DNA of 64,000 nt from TMP-86 sp039807285 (GTDB taxonomy: Bacteria; Pseudomonadota; Gammaproteobacteria; Steroidobacterales; Steroidobacteraceae): assembly GCA_044226785.1 (NCBI GenBank), contig JBGAGK010000013.1:1-64000 (forward strand), read 5' to 3'. Of this stretch, positions 45,683 through 54,446 are shown piece by piece. Position 1 is the stretch's first letter; each line of letters begins with the position of its first letter. Below the pieces are notes generated by a model that saw only the letters and a program-made list of their open reading frames with translations, did no database searches and was not told the DNA's origin. A program made the position numbers and the translations under genes.

Positions 45683-46468
45683 ATGAATCTCGCACTTTGG
45701 GCGGCAAAGACCGGGCTGGATGCGCAGAACACGCGCATGGCAGTCATTTCCAACAATCTTGCCAACGTCAACACCACCGGCTTCAAGAAAGGCCGCGCCG
45801 CGTTCCAGGACCTCGTGTACCAGAACATCCGCCAGGTCGGTGCGCAGAGCTCGCAGAACACCCAGTATCCGACCGGGCTGACGCTGGGCACCGGCGTGCG
45901 CATCGCCGGGACCGAGAAGATATACGAGCAGGGCAGCATTTCGCAGACCAACAACAGTCTGGACGTGGCGATCACCGGCCGCGGCTTTTTCCAGGTCACG
46001 CTCCCCGATGGCACGCTGGCCTACACCTCGGACGGTTCGTTCAAGATGGATGCCCAGGGGAACCTCGTCACCGTCAATGGCTATGCGATCTCCCCGGCAG
46101 TCACCATCCCCGCCAATGCGCAGACCATCACCATCGGAAACGACGGTGTGGTGTCGGTGACCACGCTGGGCAACAGTGCCCCCACCCAGGTGGGGCAGAT
46201 CCAGCTCGCCGATTTCATCAACCCGTCCGGCCTGCAGCCGCGGGGCGACAACCTGCTGATCGAATCGGCAGCCAGCGGTGCGCCTCAGGTCGGCACGCCC
46301 GGCACCAATGGCCTCGGCACCCTGCAGCAGGGGTCGCTGGAAACTTCAAACGTCAATGTGGTGGAGGAACTGGTATCGATGATCGAGACGCAGCGCGCCT
46401 ACGAGATGAACTCCAAGGCCATCAGCACCACCGATGCGATGCTGCAGTACCTGACCAACAACGTCTGA
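45683..46468 (+). CDS. flgG: Flagellar distal rod protein FlgG
   Basis: Distal rod subunit of 261 residues. It starts MNLALWAAKTGLDAQNTRMA then VISNNLANVNTTGFKKGRAA. ITGRGFFQVTLPDGTLAYTS is the core, and VVEELVSMIETQRAYEMNSK then AISTTDAMLQYLTNNV the C-terminus. The length is exactly that of typical FlgG (about 260). Its stop overlaps the flgH ATG. Confidence 0.96.
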   Translation: MNLALWAAKTGLDAQNTRMAVISNNLANVNTTGFKKGRAAFQDLVYQNIRQVGAQSSQNTQYPTGLTLGTGVRIAGTEKIYEQGSISQTNNSLDVAITGRGFFQVTLPDGTLAYTSDGSFKMDAQGNLVTVNGYAISPAVTIPANAQTITIGNDGVVSVTTLGNSAPTQVGQIQLADFINPSGLQPRGDNLLIESAASGAPQVGTPGTNGLGTLQQGSLETSNVNVVEELVSMIETQRAYEMNSKAISTTDAMLQYLTNNV

Positions 46469-47145
46469 TGAACACCCCATTCCGAGCGCTTCTGATCGCC
46501 CTGCTTGCAACCAGCGCCGGCGGCTGCCTGCTCGCACCCCATCCCGCGCGGACTTTCGAGCCCACCGCGCGCCAGGCCGCAGCACCCGCACCGCCCACCG
46601 CCGGCGCCATCTATTCGGCGGGGCAGGGCATGGAACTGTTCGCGGACCTCAAGGCCCGGCATGTGGGCGACGTCCTGACCATCCGGCTGCAGGAGTCGAC
46701 CAACGCCACCAAGAACGCGGTGACCAAGACCAGCAAGACCACATCGCTGGTCAACACCGGCCCCACGCTGTTCGGCAAGACCTACACCCGCAACGGCGTG
46801 CCCATCCTCAATGCCTCACTGGACGGCAAGCATGCGTTCGACGGAGGAGGGTCCAGCACCCAGAGCAACAGCCTGGCCGGCAGCATCACCGTGACCGTGA
46901 CCGATGTGTTGCCCAACGGCAACCTGGTCGTGCAAGGCGAAAAGTCCCTGCAGCTGAATCAGGGCGACGAGTACGTGCGCATCGCGGGCGTCGTGCGCAC
47001 GGCCGACATCGCCACCGACAACACGGTCGGCTCCGACAAGATCGCGGATGCCCGCATCAGCTACTCCGGCAAAGGCGCGGTCCACGCCGCCAACCGCATG
47101 GGCTGGCTGGCCCGCTTCTTCAACTCCAGCCTGGCGCCGTTCTAG
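46468..47145 (+). CDS. flgH: Flagellar L-ring lipoprotein FlgH
   Basis: Outer-membrane L-ring subunit, 225 residues. The signal peptide ends in a lipobox-like AGGC at about residue 20 (ALLATSAGGC), so the Cys would be lipidated. The body has GMELFADLKARHVGDVLTIR and VLPNGNLVVQGEKSLQLNQG, with the closing ARISYSGKGAVHAANRMGWL. The ATG overlaps the flgG stop (TGATG). Confidence 0.94.
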   Translation: MNTPFRALLIALLATSAGGCLLAPHPARTFEPTARQAAAPAPPTAGAIYSAGQGMELFADLKARHVGDVLTIRLQESTNATKNAVTKTSKTTSLVNTGPTLFGKTYTRNGVPILNASLDGKHAFDGGGSSTQSNSLAGSITVTVTDVLPNGNLVVQGEKSLQLNQGDEYVRIAGVVRTADIATDNTVGSDKIADARISYSGKGAVHAANRMGWLARFFNSSLAPF

Positions 47146-47148
47146 AAG

Positions 47149-48261
47149 ATGCGCGCTGCGACATCCCGGCTGCTCCTGCTCCTGTCCGCACTGCTGATGG
47201 CGGCTTCGGCCCAGGCCGATCGCATCAAGGACCTGGCGCATGTCCAGGGCGTGCGCACCAATCAGCTGGTGGGCTATGGCCTCGTGGTCGGGCTGGATGG
47301 TACGGGCGACCAGACCAGCCAGGCGCCCTTCACGGTGCAGTCGCTCAAGAACATGCTGGCGCAACTCGGCGTGACCATGCCGTCGAATGTCACTCCGCAG
47401 CTCAAGAACATTGCCGCCGTGTCCGTATCCGCCGTCCTGCCGCCGTTCGCCAAGCCCGGACAGACCATCGACGTCACGGTGAACTCCCTGGGCAATGCCA
47501 AATCGCTCCGCGGCGGCTCGTTGCTGATGGTTCCGCTGCGGGGACTGGATGGCCAGGTGTATGCGGTGGCGCAGGGCAATCTCATCGTCAGTGGTTTTGG
47601 TGCGGAGGCCAACGATGGTTCGAAGATTTCGGTGAATATCCCCAGCTCGGGACGCGTTCCCAATGGCGCGACCGTGGAACGCGCCGTGAACACGCAGTTC
47701 GCGCAGGGCGACTCGCTGGTGCTGAATCTCAACGAGGCGGATTTCACGACCGCGAGTCACCTGGTGACCAGCATCAACAAGACACTGGGAGCCGACACGG
47801 CATCGATACTCGATGGCGGATCGGTGCGGGTGCGCGCGCCCCTGGATGCCACGCAACGGGTGGCGTTCCTCTCGACGCTGGAAAATCTCGAGGTGCAACC
47901 CGGCGATGCGGCGGCCCGGGTGATCGTGAATTCGCGGACCGGCACGGTGGTCATCAGCAGCAATGTGCGCGTGAGCCCCGCGGCCGTGTCGCATGGCTCG
48001 CTGACGGTGACTATCAAGGAAGAGCAGTCGGTGAGCCAGCCGGCGCCCTTCTCACGCCAGGGACAGACCGCCGTGATCAGCAATTCGACCATCAACGTGG
48101 ATCAGGGCTCGCACAGCATGTTCCTGTTCAAGCCGGGTGTGGAGCTGGAACAGATCGTGCGCGCGGTCAATGACGTGGGCGCGGCTCCCGGCGACCTGGT
48201 GGCCATCCTGGAAGCCCTGCGCGAGGCCGGTGCGCTGCGCGCGGAACTCATCGTGATCTGA
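47149..48261 (+). CDS. flgI: Flagellar P-ring protein FlgI
   Basis: Periplasmic P-ring subunit of 370 residues with a signal peptide (SRLLLLLSALLMAASAQA) followed directly by the family start DRIKDLAHVQGVRTNQLVGY. Further hallmarks are GLVVGLDGTGDQTSQAPFT, VTVNSLGNAKSLRGGSLLMV and the C-terminal LFKPGVELEQIVRAVNDVGA. It begins 3 bp after flgH and needs FlgA for assembly. Confidence 0.95.
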   Translation: MRAATSRLLLLLSALLMAASAQADRIKDLAHVQGVRTNQLVGYGLVVGLDGTGDQTSQAPFTVQSLKNMLAQLGVTMPSNVTPQLKNIAAVSVSAVLPPFAKPGQTIDVTVNSLGNAKSLRGGSLLMVPLRGLDGQVYAVAQGNLIVSGFGAEANDGSKISVNIPSSGRVPNGATVERAVNTQFAQGDSLVLNLNEADFTTASHLVTSINKTLGADTASILDGGSVRVRAPLDATQRVAFLSTLENLEVQPGDAAARVIVNSRTGTVVISSNVRVSPAAVSHGSLTVTIKEEQSVSQPAPFSRQGQTAVISNSTINVDQGSHSMFLFKPGVELEQIVRAVNDVGAAPGDLVAILEALREAGALRAELIVI

Positions 48262-48275
48262 AAGGGAAGGACGAG

Positions 48276-49223
48276 ATGACCCTGCAGATGCCGCTCACTG
48301 CAATCGCCGGGCTCGCTGATCCTGCCGTTCCAGGTACGCAGGGCGGGCGCGCATGGACTGACATCAAGGGACTCGAGGCGCTCAAGGCCGACAGCTCCTC
48401 GCCGCAGGCCATGCAGCGCGTCGCGCAGGAAGTCGAGGCCATGTTCCTGCAGATGATGCTCAAGAGCATGCGCGATGCCAGCCAGGGCGATGGCATCTTC
48501 GACAGCCAGGAGGGGCGTCTGTACCAGGACATGTTCGACAAGCAGATCGCGCTGGACATGAGCCAGCATCAGCACGTGGGCATCGCCGCGATGCTCATGC
48601 GTCAGCTCTCGCACACGCGAAGCGCGGACCCGGGTGCGCTGCCCGGTCTGCCGGTTTCCGGCGGGCTGGAGCCGCCAGCGGGCGTCGCCAGCCCGGCATC
48701 ATCCGCCGCTGGAGTTGGCACGGCCGATGTCGATCGCTCGAACTTCATCACGCGGATCCTGCCGGCCATCAGGACCGCGGCCCGCAAGCTCGGCGTGGAC
48801 GCGCGCGGACTGATGGCGCAGGCCGCCCTGGAGACCGGGTGGGGGCAACGCATTCCCCGAAACGCCGATGGCAGCTCCAGCCATAACCTGTTCGGCGTCA
48901 AGGCCGGCGCCGGGTGGCGCGGCGCGCGTGCCACGGCCGTGACGCTGGAGTTCGATGGAACGGCGGCGCGCAGGCGCACCGAGTCATTCCGCTCCTATGC
49001 ATCGATGGAGGAAGGCGTGGACGACTTCGTGCAGCTGCTGAGCGGGTCGCCCCGCTATGCGCAGGCATTGGCCAGTGGCCGATCGCCCTTCGCCTACGCC
49101 CGGTCGCTGGCCGCGGCAGGTTATGCTACAGATCCGGAATATGCGAGCAAAATCAATCGCATACTGAGCAGCGCCCGCATGCGCGAAGCCTTTCCGGTTC
49201 GCACCGCGTCGCTTCAGGAATGA
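48276..49223 (+). CDS. flgJ: Rod cap/peptidoglycan hydrolase FlgJ
   Basis: Bifunctional protein of 315 residues. The N-terminal rod-scaffold domain (about 25-105) has VAQEVEAMFLQMMLKSMRDA then LYQDMFDKQIALDMSQ. The C-terminal GH73 glucosaminidase (about 150-305) has the catalytic Glu in AQAALETGWGQRIPR and the conserved SSHNLFGVKAGAGWRG and FRSYASMEEGVDDFVQLL. The two-domain form is the gammaproteobacterial/betaproteobacterial type. It opens the rod's passage through the murein. A sigma28-type promoter for flgK overlaps its 3' end. Confidence 0.95.
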   Translation: MTLQMPLTAIAGLADPAVPGTQGGRAWTDIKGLEALKADSSSPQAMQRVAQEVEAMFLQMMLKSMRDASQGDGIFDSQEGRLYQDMFDKQIALDMSQHQHVGIAAMLMRQLSHTRSADPGALPGLPVSGGLEPPAGVASPASSAAGVGTADVDRSNFITRILPAIRTAARKLGVDARGLMAQAALETGWGQRIPRNADGSSSHNLFGVKAGAGWRGARATAVTLEFDGTAARRRTESFRSYASMEEGVDDFVQLLSGSPRYAQALASGRSPFAYARSLAAAGYATDPEYASKINRILSSARMREAFPVRTASLQE

Positions 49224-49239
49224 CCACCGTGGCCGATAC
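49213..49239 (+). promoter_or_regulatory. Candidate sigma28 promoter of flgKL
   Basis: TTCAGGAA-N11-GCCGATAC overlaps the end of flgJ, 50 bp before the flgK GTG. The minus-10 word matches the consensus at 7 of 8 positions, whereas the minus-35 word is weak. In other bacteria flgKL has such a late promoter. Confidence 0.5.
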
Positions 49240-49288
49240 GGGACCCGGTGGAGCGGTATCGCATCCAGAACATTTGCGGGGCAGTTGA

Positions 49289-51145
49289 GTGGCAGACCTG
49301 TTCGACATCAGCATCTCGGCGTTGCAGGCGTTCCAGCAGGCCATCAATGTCACGAGCAACAACGTGGCCAATGCCAATACCCCTGGATACAACCGCCAGT
49401 CGGTGGATCTGGCCACGCGTGTGCCCCAGTACTTCGGCGGCGGCTGGGTCGGCTCGGGCGTCAACGTGGTGGGCGTGACGCGCGCCTTCGATCAGGCCAG
49501 CGTCAACCAGCTCAACACCTCGCAGAGCGCGCTCGGCCAACTCAATGCCTTCAAGAGCTATGCCGACGGCCTCGACAACCTGTTCGGGACTTCGGGCGCA
49601 GGAATCACCAGTGCCGTGCAGGGCTTCTTTGCTGCGGCTTCCGATGTGGCCAATGCGCCGACCTCCGCGGCCGCGCGCACCGCCCTGCTCGGCAAGGCGC
49701 AGTCCCTGGTGAGCTCGATCCGCAATGCCAGCCAGCAGATCGATGGCATGGACACGGACATCAATACGAGGCTGGCTGCGGATCTGGCCCAGGTCAACAG
49801 CTATGCGCAGGCCATCGCCGGACTCAACGTGCAGATCGTCCACGCTGCTGCCGCCTCGCAGGGTCAGCAACCGAACGATCTGCTCGACCAGCGGGACGCG
49901 CTGGTCACGAAACTGTCCGGCCTGATCGGTGTCACCACCACGCGCGATACCAATGGTGCGCTCAATGTATTCGTCGGCAACGGCCAGAGCCTGGTGGTGC
50001 AGGGACAGGCCAATGCCCTGATCACGCTGCCCGGCGAGTTCAATGCCAGCCAGATCGACGTCGGCTACGGGCCCACGGGCAACTCGATCAGCGCCGGCAT
50101 CAACAGTGGCGAGATCGGTGGTCTGCTCGCCGCACGTACCCAGCTCACGGGTCCCGTGCGCAGCAAGCTCGGGCAGCTCACGGTGGCGATCGCCCAGAGC
50201 GTGAATCANNNNNNNNNNNNNNNNNNNGCTTTCACGGGCCCGCAGGCGGTCGCCGCCAGCCACAACACGGGCGGTGCCAGCATCGCAGTGAGTCTGTCAG
50301 ACCCAGGTGCCCTGGGGGGCGATGACTATCAGCTTGCCTGGCAGGGCGGAAGCTACGTGCTCACGCGCATGTCCGACGGCAGCACCGTAGCCACCACCGG
50401 AGCCGGTACCGCGGCCAGTCCACTGCTGGCGGGCGGCCTGTCCATCGTGATCAGTGGTGCTCCTGCCAATGGCGATCGATTCCTGATCCAGCCGGCTTCC
50501 GCCGCAGCGGGCAGCATCAGCGTCGTGCAGGGTGACGGCTCGAAGATCGCAGCCGCGAGCGCCGTCATCGGTTCAGCCGGCAACACCAATACCGGCAGTG
50601 GCCGGATCGGCCCGGCCTCGGTGGTCGATCCGGCCAACGCCAATCTGTTCACGCCGGCCAGCATCGCGTTCACCAGCGCCACCACCTACAGCATCAATGG
50701 CAGCGGGAGCTTCGCCTACACACCCGGCGCGGACATCACGGCCAATGGCTGGAAGGTCCAGATCAGCGGAACGCCGGCCGCGGGCGATACCTTCGCGGTC
50801 TCGCGCAACATCTCGGGCAAGGGCGACAATACGAATGCGCTGGCGCTGGCTGCGCTTCAGAACCAGAACGTACTGGGGAGCGGTGCGGTCAGCATCTCGG
50901 GTGCCCTGGGGTCACTCGTGACCCAGGTGGGTGCGATTGCACAGCAGACCACGACCGCCCAGAGCGCGCAGACCGCGGTGAACAACTCCGCGCTGCAGGC
51001 CGTGCAGTCCCGTTCGGGTGTGAACCTGGACGAGGAGGCCGCAGCATTGCTGCAATGGCAGCAGGCATACCAGGCGGCGGCGCAGGCGCTCAAGATCGGC
51101 AGTTCCCTGTTCGATACCCTGATCGCCGCCGTGCGGGCTGGTTGA
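49289..51145 (+). CDS. flgK: Hook-filament junction protein FlgK (contains assembly gap)
   Basis: Hook-associated protein 1. It starts at GTG with ADLFDISISALQAFQQAINV then TSNNVANANTPGYNRQSVDL, and ends with the flagellin-like helix VNLDEEAAALLQWQQAYQAA. About 618 residues are predicted, but 50209-50227 is a run of 19 N in the middle. The count of N happens to keep the frame. Family members have around 15-20 residues between the preceding AIAQSVN and the following FTGPQAVAA-type region, so the true gap may be larger than 19 bases. The rest of the gene is intact. Confidence 0.92.
   Translation: MADLFDISISALQAFQQAINVTSNNVANANTPGYNRQSVDLATRVPQYFGGGWVGSGVNVVGVTRAFDQASVNQLNTSQSALGQLNAFKSYADGLDNLFGTSGAGITSAVQGFFAAASDVANAPTSAAARTALLGKAQSLVSSIRNASQQIDGMDTDINTRLAADLAQVNSYAQAIAGLNVQIVHAAAASQGQQPNDLLDQRDALVTKLSGLIGVTTTRDTNGALNVFVGNGQSLVVQGQANALITLPGEFNASQIDVGYGPTGNSISAGINSGEIGGLLAARTQLTGPVRSKLGQLTVAIAQSVNXXXXXXXAFTGPQAVAASHNTGGASIAVSLSDPGALGGDDYQLAWQGGSYVLTRMSDGSTVATTGAGTAASPLLAGGLSIVISGAPANGDRFLIQPASAAAGSISVVQGDGSKIAAASAVIGSAGNTNTGSGRIGPASVVDPANANLFTPASIAFTSATTYSINGSGSFAYTPGADITANGWKVQISGTPAAGDTFAVSRNISGKGDNTNALALAALQNQNVLGSGAVSISGALGSLVTQVGAIAQQTTTAQSAQTAVNNSALQAVQSRSGVNLDEEAAALLQWQQAYQAAAQALKIGSSLFDTLIAAVRAG
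50209..50227. other. Assembly gap (19 N)
   Basis: Nineteen undetermined bases inside flgK. The two flanks are both flgK in the same frame, so they belong together, but the real gap length is not known from the N count. Confidence 0.99.
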
Positions 51146-51155
51146 GGAGCGGGAC

Positions 51156-52349
51156 GTGCGCATCACCAACAGCTACATGCAGTCGCAGTTCCTGGCGGCC
51201 GTGGCACAGATGCAGTCGAACCTGGCCCGGACCCAGAACCAGATTTCGCTCGGCCAGCGATTCACCACGCCCTCCCAGGACCCGGTGGCGGCCGGCAACG
51301 TCAACGGCTACAGCCTGGCGCTGGCGCAGAGCCAGCAGTTCGACCGCAATGCCAATGTCGCGCAGAACCGGCTGGGGCTGGAAGACAATGCACTGTCGCA
51401 GTTCCAGAGCGCATTGCAGAGCATCCGGGACCTGGCGCTGCAGGCGAACAATTCGCCGATGAGCGATCAGGATCGGGCTTCGATTGCCGTACAGGTCCAG
51501 CAGTTGCGCGATACGTTGCTGTCCATCGCGAACTCGCAGGATGGGAACGGCGAGTACCTGTTCGCAGGGTACGCAAGCCAGACCCAGCCGTTCAGGCTGA
51601 ACGCGACCGGTGCCGCCTACGCCGGCGACCAGGGGCAGCGCCAGCTGCAGATCGCCGTCGGACAGACGGTTGCCGATGGCGACAATGGCTCGATCGTTTT
51701 TGAGCAGATTCCAACCGGCAACGGCACGTTCCAGGCGTCCGCCCTCGCGGGCAACACCGGATCGGCCGTGATCGGTGCGACCACCGTGCAAGACCCGTCC
51801 GCCTGGGATGGCGGCACCTACGGCATCACCTTCACCTCGCCGACTGCCTATGAAGTGCGGGATGCCAGCAACACCCTGATCGCGTCCGGCACGTACACCT
51901 CCGGGCAGGCCATCAGCTTCAGGGGCGTGCAGGTCAACCTCACCGGTGCGCCCGCTGCGAACGACGGCTTTACCGTGGCCGCCTCATCCGCCCAGGGCAT
52001 TTTCACCACGATGCAGAACCTGCTCGATGCGCTGGGCACTGCCACCGGTTCGCCTGCCGGTACGGCGCGGCTCAACAACGCCATCGGCACGGCCATCAAC
52101 AACATCGACCGTGCGCTGGACCAGGCGTCCAACGTGCGCGCCTCGGTGGGTGCGCGGCTGAACGTCATCGACGCGCAATCGCAACTGGGTGGCAACCAGC
52201 AGTTGCAATTGAAGTCCATGATTTCCCAGCTCCAGGATCTGGACTATGCCTCCGCGCTGACGAACCTGAACCAGCAGATGACCAGCCTGTCGGCGGCCAT
52301 GCAGTCCTACACCCTGACCCAGGGTCTGTCGCTGTTCAAATACCTGTAG
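51156..52349 (+). CDS. flgL: Hook-filament junction protein FlgL
   Basis: Hook-associated protein 3, 397 residues, starting at GTG (RITNSYMQSQFLAAVAQMQS, then QNQISLGQRFTTPSQDPVAA), the flagellin-like N-terminal helix pair. DGNGEYLFAGYASQTQPF is the typical FlgL motif, and the C-terminus is SALTNLNQQMTSLSAAMQSY then TLTQGLSLFKYL. It follows flgK by 10 bp. Confidence 0.94.
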   Translation: MRITNSYMQSQFLAAVAQMQSNLARTQNQISLGQRFTTPSQDPVAAGNVNGYSLALAQSQQFDRNANVAQNRLGLEDNALSQFQSALQSIRDLALQANNSPMSDQDRASIAVQVQQLRDTLLSIANSQDGNGEYLFAGYASQTQPFRLNATGAAYAGDQGQRQLQIAVGQTVADGDNGSIVFEQIPTGNGTFQASALAGNTGSAVIGATTVQDPSAWDGGTYGITFTSPTAYEVRDASNTLIASGTYTSGQAISFRGVQVNLTGAPAANDGFTVAASSAQGIFTTMQNLLDALGTATGSPAGTARLNNAIGTAINNIDRALDQASNVRASVGARLNVIDAQSQLGGNQQLQLKSMISQLQDLDYASALTNLNQQMTSLSAAMQSYTLTQGLSLFKYL

Positions 52350-52368
52350 TCGCGCCATCAGGCGCGGC
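52349..52368. terminator. Hairpin between convergent flgL and slyD
   Basis: CGCGCC-ATCA-GGCGCG, extended by two further pairs, fills the 21-bp gap between the convergent stops. There is no T tract, so termination by this stem alone is uncertain. Confidence 0.45.
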
Positions 52369-52370
52369 GG

Positions 52371-52856
52371 TCAATGGTGGTGATGACCGCCCGGTCCGTG
52401 CACATGGCCGTGATCCAGTTCCTCGGCACTGGCCTCGCGCACTTCGACCACGTCGATCCTGAAATTCAGGTTCCGGTCGGCCAGTTCGTGGTTGCCGTCC
52501 AGCGTGACCATGTCGCCCGCAAGACCGGTGACGGTGAACACGCGCATCGCATCCCCCACCCGGGCCTGGAACTGCATGCCCTTGCGGATCTCGCCGGCGC
52601 GGGCGAGCGAGCGCTTCGGCACACGCTGGACCAGGCGCTCGTCTCGAACCCCGTACCCTTGCGCCGGAGGAACCGTCACCTGGAAGGCGTCGCCGGCCTT
52701 CCGGCCCTGCAATGCAGCCTCCAGGCCCGACACCAGATTCCCGCGCCCATGCAGGTAAGCCAGCGGTTCACCACCGCTGGAGCTGTCGATGACGGATCCG
52801 CCATCGTCGGTCAGGGTGTAGTGGATCAATGCCACCCGGTCCTTTTCGATCATCAT
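52371..52856 (-). CDS. slyD: SlyD-like FKBP-type peptidyl-prolyl isomerase
   Basis: Cytoplasmic chaperone-isomerase of 161 residues. The FKBP half-domain start is MIEKDRVALIHYTLTDDGG, followed by SSGGEPLAYLHGRGNLVSGL and the IF (insert-in-flap) chaperone domain (about 70-130, GDAFQVTVPPAQGYGVRDER). The tail is His-rich (ELDHGHVHGPGGHHHH), as in metal-binding SlyD, which supplies nickel in other bacteria. Its ATG overlaps the rimO stop (ATGA), so the two are coupled. Confidence 0.92.
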   Translation of the reverse strand: MMIEKDRVALIHYTLTDDGGSVIDSSSGGEPLAYLHGRGNLVSGLEAALQGRKAGDAFQVTVPPAQGYGVRDERLVQRVPKRSLARAGEIRKGMQFQARVGDAMRVFTVTGLAGDMVTLDGNHELADRNLNFRIDVVEVREASAEELDHGHVHGPGGHHHH

Positions 52857-54190
52857 GCCGTGGTTCCTCGAAGTGAAGCCTGAAGGTCGTAATCATCCGA
52901 GCCGGTGATGGTCACGTCGGCCCAGTCTCCGGCCTCGAGCTTGCCGGTGCCGCGGCCGCTGATGCGGACCACGCCGTCGATCTCCGGCGCATCGGCCGCG
53001 CTTCGCGCAATGGCTTTCCGGCCCTCGATCCGGTCGACGAGGACGCGCATTTCGCGCCCCACCTTCGAGGCCAGTCTCGCCGCGCTGATGCGCGCGGCGG
53101 CCTGCATGAACCGGGCGTAGCGCTCGGCCTTCAGTTCATCCGGCACCGCACCGGCGAGCGCATTGGCTGCCGCGCCTTCGACGGGCGAATACTCGAAACA
53201 GCCGACGCGATCGAGTTGCGCCTCCTCCAGCCATTCGAGCAGTGTGGCGAAGTCCGACTCGGTCTCGCCGGGAAAGCCGACGATGAAGGTGCTGCGCAGG
53301 GCAAGATCGGGAATCGCCGTCCGCCAGGCACGAATGCGGGCCAGCGTATCTTCGGCAGCGGCAGGGCGCTTCATCGCGCGCAGGACGGATGGGCTGGCAT
53401 GCTGGAAGGGAATGTCCAGATACGGCAGGATCCGCCCCGTTGCCATCAGCCCGATGATCCGGTCCACATGCGGGTAGGGGTACACATAGTGCAGCCGCAC
53501 CCAGATGCCGAGTTCTCCCAGCGCCTCGCACAGGTCGAAAAAACGTGCCTGCCGTTCCCGGCCGCGCCAATCCTGCGCTGCGAACTTCAGGTCCACCCCG
53601 TAGGCGCTGGTGTCCTGCGAGATCACCAGCAGTTCCTTCACGCCTGCGCGCGCCAGCGCTTCCGCCTCGCGCAGCACTTCGCCCACGGGCCGGCTGACCA
53701 GCCGGCCCCGCAGTGAGGGAATGATGCAGAAGCTGCAGTGGTGGTTGCAGCCCTCGGATATTTTCAGATATGCGTAATGCCGCGGAGTCAGCTTGATGCC
53801 CTGCGGCGGTACGAGGTCCAGGAAGGGTTCATGGCGGGGCGGCAGATGCTCATGCACCGCGGCCATGACTTCCTCGTAGCGCTGCGGGCCGGTCACCTTC
53901 AGGACCTGCGGGTGATGTTCGAGGATCTTTTGCGGCTGGGCGCCCAGGCACCCCGTGACGATCACCTTGCCATTGCGGGCCAGGGCTTCGCCGATGGCCT
54001 CCAGCGACTCCTGCACGGCCGAGTCGATGAAGCCGCAGGTGTTCACGAGCACGAGGTGCGCGCCGGCATAGTCGGGGGCGGTTTCATATCCCTGTGCCCG
54101 CAGCTGGGTGAGGATGCGTTCGGAATCGACCAGGGCCTTCGGGCAGCCGAGGCTGACGAAGCCGATTTTCGGGTTTTGCGGGGTGTTCAT
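52853..54190 (-). CDS. rimO: Ribosomal protein S12 methylthiotransferase RimO
   Basis: Radical-SAM enzyme adding a methylthio group to an Asp of ribosomal protein S12. It has 445 residues from ATG 54190; the open frame continues 19 codons upstream without family sequence. The N-terminal UPF0004 domain has KIGFVSLGCPKALVDSERIL, LVNTCGFIDSAVQESLEAIG and VTGCLGAQ (three Cys for the second cluster). The radical-SAM motif is ISEGCNHHCSFCIIPSLRGR, and the C-terminal TRAM domain reaches ISGRGTGKLEAGDWADVTIT. It sits inside the flagellar cluster but is unrelated to it. Confidence 0.95.
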   Translation of the reverse strand: MNTPQNPKIGFVSLGCPKALVDSERILTQLRAQGYETAPDYAGAHLVLVNTCGFIDSAVQESLEAIGEALARNGKVIVTGCLGAQPQKILEHHPQVLKVTGPQRYEEVMAAVHEHLPPRHEPFLDLVPPQGIKLTPRHYAYLKISEGCNHHCSFCIIPSLRGRLVSRPVGEVLREAEALARAGVKELLVISQDTSAYGVDLKFAAQDWRGRERQARFFDLCEALGELGIWVRLHYVYPYPHVDRIIGLMATGRILPYLDIPFQHASPSVLRAMKRPAAAEDTLARIRAWRTAIPDLALRSTFIVGFPGETESDFATLLEWLEEAQLDRVGCFEYSPVEGAAANALAGAVPDELKAERYARFMQAAARISAARLASKVGREMRVLVDRIEGRKAIARSAADAPEIDGVVRISGRGTGKLEAGDWADVTITGSDDYDLQASLRGTTA

Positions 54191-54313
54191 GGGCCGGGGG
54201 GGCAGACGATGCCCAATTTGCCCGGCAGCGTCAATCGGATCGCACACAAGCAGCCGGTGGTCAGGATCGTGACGGGGGTCGCATACCGGTCATCCGGGCT
54301 GTGGACCCGGGGC

Positions 54314-54340
54314 TCAAGTATGCGCCGGGGACACCGATAC
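54314..54340 (+). promoter_or_regulatory. Sigma28 (FliA) promoter of fliC
   Basis: TCAAGTAT-N11-ACCGATAC with exact spacing, giving a leader of about 100 bases before the flagellin start. The leader contains a small perfect hairpin, GGCCC-N5-GGGCC, at 54403-54417 and an AGGAGA ribosome site. Nothing else was recognised in 54191-54446. Confidence 0.82.
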
Positions 54341-54446
54341 AGGCCTGAAGGTGGTCACCGGCCGGCTCGCGAGAGGCGGGAGCAGCGGGCCACAACAGTG
54401 AAGGCCCAAGGCGGGCCGGTGAGTTTACTACTTCAGGAGATTCGCA

